DNA from: Myxococcales bacterium
GTDB lineage: Bacteria; Myxococcota_A; Polyangia; Polyangiales; Polyangiaceae
DNA: 37,598 bases
Direction of reading: 5' to 3'
Assembly (NCBI GenBank): GCA_025359105.1
Contig: JANYHK010000008.1
Coordinates: 1 to 37,598 of the forward strand
Made by a program: the position numbers and the translations under genes. The notes below the pieces were generated by a model. That model saw nothing but the letters and a program-made list of their open reading frames with translations. It ran no database searches and was not told where the DNA came from. Each line of letters starts with the position of its first letter. Position 1 is the stretch's first letter. This document shows positions 30,595 to 37,598 of this stretch, one piece after another.

Positions 30595-33114
30595 ATGCGC
30601 CTCCGCGCCACGACCGCCCTCGCCTTCGCGCTGCTCGCGTGGCCCGTGGCGTCGCGCGCGCAGCCCGCCCACGTCACGGCCCCCGATCCGATCTCGCACG
30701 TCGACGCCGTGTACCCGCAAGGGGAGGAGCTCGACACGACGGTCATCGTCACCGTCACGCTCGACAAGGCCGGCAAGGTGACCGAGGCCGTCGTGACGGA
30801 GCCCGTCGGCCACGGCTTCGACGAGGCGGCCCTCTCGGCCGCCCGGCAGTGGGTCTTCCGTCCCGCGCTCCGAGACGGCGTCGCCGTCGGCGCGCGCGTA
30901 CACATTCCGTTTCACTTTTCGCCGCCGGCCGTGGCGGGCGCGCCTCCCCACGCGCACGGCGACGTGCACGCGACCGAGAAGCGCCCCAAGAAGAAGCCGG
31001 CGACCGGCGCCGAGGGGGGCATCCCTGGCATGGAGGACGCGGCGCCCGACGAGGTCACCGTCTCCGGCGTGTCGCGCCAGGCGAGCCACGGGCCCAGCGA
31101 TCTCGAGATCCAGATCGGCCAGCTCCGCGCCGTCCCGCGCAAGAACGCGCAGGAGCTCCTGAAGCTCGCGCCGGGCGTGTTCCTGTCCAACGAGGGCGGC
31201 GAAGGGCACGCCGAGCAGGTGTTCCTCCGCGGCTTCGACGCGCGCGAGGGGCAGGACATCGAATTTTCTCTCAACGGCATGCCGATCAACGACGTCGGCA
31301 ACCCGCACGGCAGCGGCTACGCCGACACGCACTTCATCCTGCCCGAGCTCGTCGAGTCGCTTCGCGTGACCGAGGGCCCGTACGATCCGCGCCAGGGCAA
31401 CTTCGCGGTCGCCGGCAGCGCGGCCTACGCGCTCGGCCTCGCGGAGCGGGGGCTCACCGCGCAGTACGGCTACGGCACCTTCGGCACGCACCGCGCCCTC
31501 CTCTTGTGGGGCCCTCCCAAGGAGAGCTCGCACACCTTCGGCGGCGTGGAGATCTACAAGAGCGACGGCTTCGGACAGAACCGTCGGACCGAGCGCGGCA
31601 CGGCGATGGCGCAGTACGAGGGCAAGCTCGGGCAGAAGACGAGCTTCCGCTTGCTCGGCACCGCGTACGCGACGCACTACGGCTCCGCGGGCGTCGTCCG
31701 CGCCGACGACCAGAAGGCCGGACGCATCGGCTTCTACGACACGTACGACGCCACGCAGGGCGGCGACGCGTCACGCGCCTCGGTCGCGTTCGACGTGGCG
31801 TCTCGCACCGGGCAGACGACCCTCGCGCAGCAGGTCTTTTTCACGCACCGCACGATGCGCCTGCGCGAGAATTTCACGGGCTTCCTCCTCGATTCGCAGA
31901 GGATCTTCCAGAGTCCCCACGATCAGCGCGGCGATCTCATCGATCTCGACACCACGATGAACACGATCGGCGCGCGCGGCTCGGCGCGCACGAAGGCGGA
32001 CGTCTTCGGCGTCGGCCAGGAGCTGGAGCTCGGCTACGTCGCCCGCGTCGACGGCGTGACTGGGATGCAGCAGCGCGACCGCTTCGGGACGCTCGTTCCG
32101 TACACCAAAGAGCTCGACTCGTCGGCGACGATGAGCAACATCGGGATGTTCGCCGACGCGAGCGTCAAGCCCGGCCTCGACTGGATCACGGTGCGCGGCG
32201 GCGTGCGCGGGGACATTTTTTCCTACGACGTCGACGACCACTGCACCGTCCCCGCCGACGCGCGCGGCTCGCAGATCGATCAGCCGTGCCAGTCGATCGA
32301 TCGCAGCGGATACCGCGAGCCGAACACGCGGAGCAGCACGTCGAGCATCCTCGCGCAGCCGCGCGCGACGCTGCTCGTCGGGCCCTTCTCCGGTCTCACG
32401 CTGGCCGCGAGCTACGGGCTGGGCGCGCGGACGGTGGACCCGGTCTACATCACCCAGGACACGAAGACGCCGTTCGCGCGCGTCGACGCGCTGGAGGGCG
32501 GCATCGTGTACGCCGGCTCGCTCCGCGACATGCGCCTCGGCGCGCGCAGCGTGTTCTTCGGGACGCACGTCGACAAGGATCTCGTCTTCAGCGAGACGTC
32601 GGGGCGCAACGTGCTCGCCGGCGGCACGACGCGCACGGGGTGGATGGGCGAGGGGCGCCTCACGAGCTCGTGGTTCGATCAGGCGATCAACGTCACCGCC
32701 GTGAAGGCCAAGCTCGACGCGACCGGGCTGCTCCTCCCGTACGTGCCCGATCTCGTGCTGCGGAGCGAGTCGGCGGTCTCCGGCGATCTCTTCGCGATCA
32801 AGGGCCGAGACGTGCGCGGCACGCTGTCGGCGGGCCTCGGGTACGTCGGTCGCCGCGCGCTCCCCTATGGCGAGCGGAGCGACACGATCTTCACGGTGGA
32901 TCTCGGCGCGTCGGCGCGGTGGACGAACTACCAGATCGGCCTCTCGTCGCAGAACCTCCTCGATCGACGCTACCGCCTTGGCGAGCTCAACTACGTCTCC
33001 GATTTTCACGGCCAGGCGTACCCGACGCTCGTCGCGGCGCGGCACTTCACCGCCGGCGCGCCGCGCACGTTCATGCTCACGCTGACGGTGTTCTTCCCGG
33101 AGGTCGGCGGATGA
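30595..33114 (+). CDS. TonB_C domain fused to TonB-dependent outer-membrane receptor
   Basis: 839 residues. The signal peptide is MRLRATTALAFALLAWPVAS with cleavage near Ala22. Residues about 36-110 form a TonB C-terminal-like domain: YP at 40-41, VTVTLDKAGKVTEAVV, then ARQWVFRPALRDG. A Lys/Pro/His-rich linker follows. The plug domain begins near DEVTVSGVSRQ and has RAVPRKNAQELLKLAPGV, LRGFDAREGQDIEFSLNGMP split by a turn, and VESLRVTEGPYDPRQG. The rest is a 22-strand-type barrel ending NLLDRRYRLGEL and TLTVFFPEVGG. It imports an unknown ligand across the outer membrane. The ATG at 30595 is preferred over a TTG at 30580 because the signal begins there. A lipoprotein gene overlaps its stop. 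Confidence 0.9.
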   Translation: MRLRATTALAFALLAWPVASRAQPAHVTAPDPISHVDAVYPQGEELDTTVIVTVTLDKAGKVTEAVVTEPVGHGFDEAALSAARQWVFRPALRDGVAVGARVHIPFHFSPPAVAGAPPHAHGDVHATEKRPKKKPATGAEGGIPGMEDAAPDEVTVSGVSRQASHGPSDLEIQIGQLRAVPRKNAQELLKLAPGVFLSNEGGEGHAEQVFLRGFDAREGQDIEFSLNGMPINDVGNPHGSGYADTHFILPELVESLRVTEGPYDPRQGNFAVAGSAAYALGLAERGLTAQYGYGTFGTHRALLLWGPPKESSHTFGGVEIYKSDGFGQNRRTERGTAMAQYEGKLGQKTSFRLLGTAYATHYGSAGVVRADDQKAGRIGFYDTYDATQGGDASRASVAFDVASRTGQTTLAQQVFFTHRTMRLRENFTGFLLDSQRIFQSPHDQRGDLIDLDTTMNTIGARGSARTKADVFGVGQELELGYVARVDGVTGMQQRDRFGTLVPYTKELDSSATMSNIGMFADASVKPGLDWITVRGGVRGDIFSYDVDDHCTVPADARGSQIDQPCQSIDRSGYREPNTRSSTSSILAQPRATLLVGPFSGLTLAASYGLGARTVDPVYITQDTKTPFARVDALEGGIVYAGSLRDMRLGARSVFFGTHVDKDLVFSETSGRNVLAGGTTRTGWMGEGRLTSSWFDQAINVTAVKAKLDATGLLLPYVPDLVLRSESAVSGDLFAIKGRDVRGTLSAGLGYVGRRALPYGERSDTIFTVDLGASARWTNYQIGLSSQNLLDRRYRLGELNYVSDFHGQAYPTLVAARHFTAGAPRTFMLTLTVFFPEVGG

Positions 33115-33908
33115 GCCACACTCGGCCTCTAGGGAGCGCGCTTGGCCTCGCGCTCGCGCTGGGCCTCGGCTGCAGCGGATCGACCGGCAGCCAGGTCTTC
33201 TCGTTCCACGCCGCTGCCCGCGGCACGGACGGCGCGAAAGGCGGCGCGTACGTGTTCTCGACGCCGAGCGGCTGGAGCGTCTCGCTCACGCGCGCGACGT
33301 TGCGCGTCGGGCCCGTCTACGTGAACCACGCGGTGCCCATCTCCCAGGGGCGCGCGACGGGTGGGTACTCGAGCGGCCGCACCATCGCGCAGGTCCTCGC
33401 GCAGGTCACGGTCGACGCTCTCTCGCCTTCGCCCGTGCCGTTCGCGAGCGACGGCGAAGGCGTGGCGGATCTCGCGCAGACCGGTGAGGTGTGGCTCCTC
33501 CCGGACGGCGGCGACGACAGCACCACGATCCTCGACGTCGCCGGAACCGCCACGCGCGCCGGCGTCGTCGTCCCCTTCGCCGGGACGCTCGCGATCGACG
33601 CGAGCTGGCTCGCGCCGGCAAGCGCCGCGACCCCCGGCGAGTCGCCGCTCCTCGCGATCCGCCAGGTCACGGACATCCCCGCGACCTTCACCACGCAGCC
33701 GGGCGGCACCCTCGTGCTTCGCGTCGAGCCGGCGCGCTGGTTCGACGCCGTGAGCGACTTTGCGAGCCTCTCCGCGAACGGCGCCGGCGACGGTGGCGCC
33801 TTCAGGCTCGGCGCGAGCGGCCTCGCCTCGGACGCGACGACCGTGGCCATTTTCCGCGGTCTTCACGCGCATCAAGGGGTCTATCGGCTCGAGTGGCAGA
33901 GCCCCTGA
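33111..33908 (+). CDS. Secreted lipoprotein-like partner of the TonB receptor
   Basis: 265 residues. The ATG overlaps the receptor stop as ATGA. The signal ends ALGLGCSGS, close to a lipobox, so the protein may be surface-exposed. The mature part is beta-rich (FSFHAAARGTDG, TRATLRVGPVYVNHAVP, TGEVWLLPDGG, TLVLRVEPARWFD). No family recognised. Genes in this position often encode ligand-capture lipoproteins for the receptor (family knowledge of SusD- or TonB-linked pairs, not homology), so a capture role is only an inference. Confidence 0.78.
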   Translation: MSHTRPLGSALGLALALGLGCSGSTGSQVFSFHAAARGTDGAKGGAYVFSTPSGWSVSLTRATLRVGPVYVNHAVPISQGRATGGYSSGRTIAQVLAQVTVDALSPSPVPFASDGEGVADLAQTGEVWLLPDGGDDSTTILDVAGTATRAGVVVPFAGTLAIDASWLAPASAATPGESPLLAIRQVTDIPATFTTQPGGTLVLRVEPARWFDAVSDFASLSANGAGDGGAFRLGASGLASDATTVAIFRGLHAHQGVYRLEWQSP

Positions 33909-33923
33909 CCCCGGAGTTGCATG

Positions 33924-33929
33924 TATAAT
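33924..33929 (+). promoter_or_regulatory. TATAAT -10 hexamer just before a start codon
   Basis: A perfect TATAAT in GC-rich DNA, ending 8 bases before the ATG of the HEAT gene. Transcription would begin within about 2 bases of the ATG, giving a leaderless mRNA. No good -35 hexamer lies at 16-18 bases upstream. Confidence 0.45.
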
Positions 33930-33937
33930 CGGGTGCG

Positions 33938-36064
33938 ATGGCCAGCCATGCGCCGCCCCCTGACGAGCAATGGGTGCTCGATCTGTGGCAGTGGATGGGG
34001 CGGTCCGCGCAGTACTCGGTGAGCCACCCGGTGGCGATGGTCACGGGTACGAAGGCGCACGAAGGGCTGAGCCTGGCCCTGCGCGGCGCGGGGACGGTCA
34101 CCCTCGGCGTCTTCAAGGACGCGCTCACCGTTGGAACGGTTCACGCGATCAACCCCGGCCTCAAGAGCAAGATGGCGCCGTACTTCCACGAGCGCGGCGT
34201 CGTGCTCCTGCGCTTCGTGGGAGGCGTGACGCTCGAGGAGCTGACGGCCTTCATCTCGGTGGCGGCGTTGCCGGTGAACGACATCTTCGCGGCCGGCGGT
34301 CTACGCGCGCTCACCGTGCAGCGCGGCGTCGTGCGTGTTCAGGTGGAGGAGCTCGCGCACGACGTGCTCGATCAGGAGCGCGCCGAGGACCGCAGGATCC
34401 GCCGCTTGCGCGATCTCTTCCTCGCGCTCCTCCGCGGCGTCGAGGATCGCCGCAGCGCCGTGGACCCGGGCGATCTGATCGAGCTGCTCGACGAGCCGAA
34501 GCTCCTGGCGCGCATGTTCGAGCAAGCGGAGCCGCAGCGCGCGCTGGGGCAGGTGCTCGCGGGGTTCGCCGATCTGGTCGAGGAGACCGAGGAGAAGCGC
34601 GGCGGCGCCCTGAAGCCGAAGGTGCGCCGCGTGATCCGCGCGCTCGGACCGGAGGCGCGCGATCGGCTCGTCCTCGGCTTCGCGGCGCTCGATGCCACCG
34701 CGCGGCGCCCGCTCTCCGACGTGCTCTCCTCGTTCTCGCCGCACGAGCTCGCCGAGCTCTGCCTGCCAAGCGTGCGCTACCACGCGGCGCACCTCGATCG
34801 CTTCTACTTCGCGATGCGCGCCGTCGTCCCCGACGCCGGGACGCGCATCGAAGTGCTGCGCAAGGTCGCGCGCCTCCTCTACGACCTGCCGCTCGACGAG
34901 CCGGCGACGCACGACGTCATGGCCGGGCTCGCCGAGCCGCCGCGCGACGGGGACGCGTTCCGGTTCGAGCGCGCCGTCTTGACGAAGATCGCGGCGCGCA
35001 TCCAGGCCGAGCGCGCGGCCTTCCGTGCGCAGCCGGTGGGGCGGCCGCCGAGCGCCGAGGGCTTCGAGGGCGGGCGCCTCGATCTGCTCGACCACCGCGT
35101 GGCCGGCGACATCGTGCGTCTCAGCGCTCGCCTCGTCGACTTCGCGGACGTGGCCGCGCGGGCGCCAGGGCTCACCAACGCGCTCGTGCGCGTAGGACGC
35201 CTCTCGGCCGCGGGCGCCATCGCGAACGCGCTCATCGCGGTGGACGACGCGCGCTGGCTCGCCGCCACGCAGGGGGCCGTCGCGGCCATCGCGCGCGGGG
35301 AGGCCGCGCCGTTCCTCGTCACCGATCTCGAGCGCCACGAGGACCGCCTCGACGAGCTCGCGCCGTTCCTCCGCATCGTCGCCCCCTCGCGCTCCGACCT
35401 CCTCTTCGTCGCCCTCGAGAAGACGCCGAGCCGCAAGCTCCGCCGCGCGCTCCTGGAGGTCCTCGCCGGCGTCGGGCCCGCCGTGCTCCCGCACGTGAAG
35501 CGACGCTTCGCCGCCACCGACTGGTACGTCGTGCGCAACATGGTCACGCTCGCGGCGCGCGTCGGCGCGAACGTGCACGAGCTTCAAGCCGTCGCGCGGC
35601 ACCCGCACCCCAAGGTGCGCCTCGAAGTGGCGCGCGCGATGCGCTCTCATCCGGCCGACCCACGCGCGGCGGACATCCTCGCGACCATGCTCCTCGACAC
35701 CGCGGACGAGGTGCGCGTCACGGCGCTCACCGGTCTCGCCGAGGTCGCGCTTGGCCCGGCCGCAGCGCACTCGATCGAGGCCAGCATCCTCGACGACACA
35801 CAGACCGACGATCTTCGCCGGCGCGCGCTCGAAGCGCTCGGCAAGTCGACGAGCGACGAGGCGGCGAGCGCGCTCTACCGCCTCCTCGAGCCGCGGGGTC
35901 TCCTCGAGCGCCCCTTCCTGTCGGAGCTACGCGAACGTGCGGCGGCGTGCCTCTGCCGCTCGCGGGCACCAGGCGCCGCGGCATTGTTCCAGCGCGCGCT
36001 CCAGTCGCCGACCTGGCGCGTGCGAAAGGCCTGCGAAAAGGCCGTGGAGGAGAGCCGTGGCTGA
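33938..36064 (+). CDS. HEAT-repeat protein with N-terminal sensory-like module
   Basis: 708 residues, cytoplasmic. The first about 100 residues (QYSVSHPVAMV, then FVGGVTLEELTAF) are homologous to the N-terminus of the next gene's product. A long helical middle follows, then HEAT-type repeats from about residue 480 to the end (PSRKLRRALLEVLAGVGPAV, HPKVRLEVARAMRSHPADP, DEVRVTALTGLAEVALGPA, DDLRRRALEALGKSTSDEA). HEAT solenoids are binding scaffolds; no enzyme motif is seen. The last 8 bases overlap the HD-GYP gene, so the pair is co-translated and probably interacts. Confidence 0.85.
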   Translation: MASHAPPPDEQWVLDLWQWMGRSAQYSVSHPVAMVTGTKAHEGLSLALRGAGTVTLGVFKDALTVGTVHAINPGLKSKMAPYFHERGVVLLRFVGGVTLEELTAFISVAALPVNDIFAAGGLRALTVQRGVVRVQVEELAHDVLDQERAEDRRIRRLRDLFLALLRGVEDRRSAVDPGDLIELLDEPKLLARMFEQAEPQRALGQVLAGFADLVEETEEKRGGALKPKVRRVIRALGPEARDRLVLGFAALDATARRPLSDVLSSFSPHELAELCLPSVRYHAAHLDRFYFAMRAVVPDAGTRIEVLRKVARLLYDLPLDEPATHDVMAGLAEPPRDGDAFRFERAVLTKIAARIQAERAAFRAQPVGRPPSAEGFEGGRLDLLDHRVAGDIVRLSARLVDFADVAARAPGLTNALVRVGRLSAAGAIANALIAVDDARWLAATQGAVAAIARGEAAPFLVTDLERHEDRLDELAPFLRIVAPSRSDLLFVALEKTPSRKLRRALLEVLAGVGPAVLPHVKRRFAATDWYVVRNMVTLAARVGANVHELQAVARHPHPKVRLEVARAMRSHPADPRAADILATMLLDTADEVRVTALTGLAEVALGPAAAHSIEASILDDTQTDDLRRRALEALGKSTSDEAASALYRLLEPRGLLERPFLSELRERAAACLCRSRAPGAAALFQRALQSPTWRVRKACEKAVEESRG

Positions 36065-37442
36065 CGGGCGCGTCCACGTCGCCGAGGCGATAGAGGCTCT
36101 CCACGGCCTGCTCACGTCCATCGTCTCGCGCGCGCAGTACCCCGAGGGCCACCCGACCATCCAGCGCGCCGACGAAGCGGCGACGGCGACGTTCGGCCGC
36201 GCGCTCGGCAAGCTCTCCGAGATCGTCGTCGCCCTCGTCGAGGGCGAGCTCATGATCAACGATCGGCCGATGCCCGAGCTGCGTGATCGCATGCCGGGCT
36301 TCCCCGACGCGCTCACGCGCCACGGCATCGAGTGCCTCGTGTTCCTCCAGGGGATCGAGATCGCCGAGGTGACGACGCTCGCCGAGAGCCTCGCTGGCCC
36401 GACCGATCCCGCCGATCCGCGCGCCGCCCGCGAGCGCATCACGAGCACCCTCGGCCACGTGCTCGTCCGCTTCGTCGCCCTCCGCGACGTCGATCGCTCG
36501 GAATACGATCGCGAGGAGGCCTCGCGTCGGGAGATCGAGCCGCTCGTGGTGAAGATCCTCGAGCACGTCGGCGTCCAGATGCGCGCGCGCGGCCCCATCG
36601 ATCAGGCGTTCGTCCGCGGCGTCGCCGCCACCATCGTCGAGTCCGTCGACGCCCGTAAATTCGTGCTCCGAACGCGCCGCTTCGACGAAGGCGCGCTCGA
36701 TCTCGCCGGCCACTCCACCAACGTCGCCGTGATGAGCGCGGCCATCGCGCGCGAGGGGCGCCTCTCGCAGGCCGTTACGGTCGAGATCACCTGCGCGGCC
36801 TTGCTGCACGACGTCGGCGAGCTGCTCCTGCCCGAGGCGCTCCAGGGGGTGCCCGAGCCGCTCCTCGACGAGCGCGGCCAGCGCTACGCCCGTCACCACC
36901 CGCTCCTCGGCGCGCGCGCGCTCCTCGACGCCGGCTGCCCGGCGCTCTGGGTCGCCACCGCGCTCGACCACCACCGCGGCGTCGACGGCCGCGGCTACCC
37001 GGCGATCGAAGGCTCGGTCCCGCACGAAGGCACGCGCATCGTGTCGATAGCCAACTACATCGAGCGCACGCGCATCCCCCTCGGCGACGCGGTGGAGTCC
37101 GACGCGCCGGAAGCCGCGGTGCGCGCCGCGACGCTGCTCGCCGGCCGCTACTTCGACAAGGCGTGGCTCGACGTCGCCGTGCGCGCGATCGGGATCTTCT
37201 CGCCGGGCATGGTCGTCGAGCTGACGGACGGGCAACCGGCGATGGTCACCCGCGTGAACACGCGCGATCCGCTGCGCCCCGAGGTGCGCTTGCTCTTCGG
37301 TGACGACGCGGGGATGCGCGTGGACATGTCCGCGTGGGACGTCCGCGAACGCAAGTTCGAGCGGTCGATCGTGCGCCTGCTGCTGCCGCGGGCGGGCGCG
37401 CGGCTGGAGAGCCGGTTCCCGCCGTCGGACGAGGAGGAGTAG
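36057..37442 (+). CDS. Divergent HD-GYP domain protein
   Basis: 461 residues from a GTG inside the end of the HEAT gene. The N-terminal module (about 1-105, QYPEGHPTIQRA, then FLQGIEIAEVTTL) matches that of the HEAT protein. The HD-GYP-like domain covers about 215-385. The HD pair is His251-Asp252 in LLHDVGELLLP, where the usual lysine is Glu255. HHRGVDGRGYP lies at 305-315, where the usual HHE glutamate is Arg307. GYP is intact. The later Asp of the family's D-x-Y-D-A block is replaced by Asn in SIANYIER. It could be a c-di-GMP phosphodiesterase or a binding-only relative. Most metal ligands remain. Confidence 0.87.
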   Translation: MADGRVHVAEAIEALHGLLTSIVSRAQYPEGHPTIQRADEAATATFGRALGKLSEIVVALVEGELMINDRPMPELRDRMPGFPDALTRHGIECLVFLQGIEIAEVTTLAESLAGPTDPADPRAARERITSTLGHVLVRFVALRDVDRSEYDREEASRREIEPLVVKILEHVGVQMRARGPIDQAFVRGVAATIVESVDARKFVLRTRRFDEGALDLAGHSTNVAVMSAAIAREGRLSQAVTVEITCAALLHDVGELLLPEALQGVPEPLLDERGQRYARHHPLLGARALLDAGCPALWVATALDHHRGVDGRGYPAIEGSVPHEGTRIVSIANYIERTRIPLGDAVESDAPEAAVRAATLLAGRYFDKAWLDVAVRAIGIFSPGMVVELTDGQPAMVTRVNTRDPLRPEVRLLFGDDAGMRVDMSAWDVRERKFERSIVRLLLPRAGARLESRFPPSDEEE

Positions 37443-37455
37443 GTCACCGAGTGGC

Positions 37456-37598
37456 TCAGTCGTCGCGCAGGGTAGGCTCCGGCCGAAGCCAGCTCTCCTG
37501 GTAGTCGGGGACGACACGCGTGTCGGCGTCGACGGCGAGCCTGAGTACGACGCAACGCGTGAACGCGCGCCCGCAACGGGGACACGTCCACGTCGTGA
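37456..37598 (-). CDS. C-terminal end of a zinc-ribbon-like protein (partial)
   Basis: The minus strand has an open frame from the window edge to a TGA at 37458-37456 (47 codons including the stop, no start inside the window). It reads TWTCPRCGRAFTRC and ends TLRDD. The CPRCG pair followed by another Cys suggests half of a zinc ribbon. Most of the gene lies outside the window. It converges with the HD-GYP gene, 13 bases away. Confidence 0.5.
   Translation of the reverse strand, partial: TTWTCPRCGRAFTRCVVLRLAVDADTRVVPDYQESWLRPEPTLRDD

Noticed and set aside
30639-33110. Long plus-strand frame running through the TonB receptor into the lipoprotein
   Set aside because: It is the second frame of the receptor and is Arg-rich without any domain. 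Only the part from 33111 is a true gene.
35727-37517. 596-codon minus-strand open frame
   Set aside because: It is antisense to the HEAT and HD-GYP genes, both of which have clear domain content.

Overview
The window is about 37.6 kb of very GC-rich bacterial chromosome with dense coding on both strands and no gene-free stretch above about 210 bases. Several features point to Myxococcota, probably a Polyangiales-like lineage. There are many secreted lipoproteins with Gly/Ser linkers. There is a kinase-TPR-GAF-sigma54-activator fusion and a membrane pseudokinase with an AgmX/PglI-like C-terminal domain. There is also a TonB_C/TonB-receptor fusion and a HEAT/HD-GYP gene pair. This assignment is inferred from gene content. 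No rRNA or marker protein is present to prove it.

Layout from left to right. (1) 1-2544, minus: an ABC-2 exporter operon of one ATPase and two permeases, the second cut by the window edge. (2) 2632-4945, plus: a large cytoplasmic WD40-like propeller protein and a small VOC-fold protein, whose end overlaps the convergent YceI gene. (3) 4923-8245, minus: a tight SulP anion transporter, lipoprotein hydrolase and YceI operon. (4) 8342-12296, plus: a one-gene cytochrome b/dihaem cytochrome c fusion, two lipoproteins and a tiny membrane protein. (5) 12345-18368, plus: a 1,360-residue kinase/EBP fusion followed by a transmembrane pseudokinase, separated by a five-copy GTAG tandem repeat. (6) 18460-20197, minus: a cell-envelope operon with a double peptidoglycan-binding protein, a secreted protein and a lipoprotein. 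(7) 20328-25155, plus: a class D beta-lactamase, tRNA-Ala(GGC), a DUF1345 membrane protein, a GAF-like protein and a large haem-motif lipoprotein. (8) 25168-26651, minus: a HAD phosphatase and a Tat-exported dienelactone hydrolase. (9) 26746-28818, plus: a hybrid GAF-PAS histidine kinase/receiver. (10) 28939-30470, minus: a Cys-rich lipoprotein and a serine beta-lactamase-like hydrolase. (11) 30595-33908, plus: a TonB_C-TonB receptor fusion with a partner lipoprotein, preceded by a 19-bp dyad. (12) 33938-37442, plus: a HEAT-repeat protein and a divergent HD-GYP protein that share a homologous N-terminal module. (13) The right edge holds the tail of a small zinc-ribbon gene on the minus strand.

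Most gene pairs within operons overlap by 4 bases (GTGA/ATGA) or sit 2 bases apart, so translational coupling is common. Two themes dominate: signalling (kinase-EBP, pseudokinase, hybrid kinase, HD-GYP, GAF) and envelope/exported functions (many lipoproteins, two beta-lactamase-fold enzymes, peptidoglycan binding, TonB uptake). The least-described units are the kinase-EBP/pseudokinase tandem with its repeat, the HEAT/HD-GYP pair, the TonB_C receptor fusion with its candidate operator, and the all-in-one cytochrome b/c protein. No CRISPR array, insertion sequence, prophage or origin was seen.
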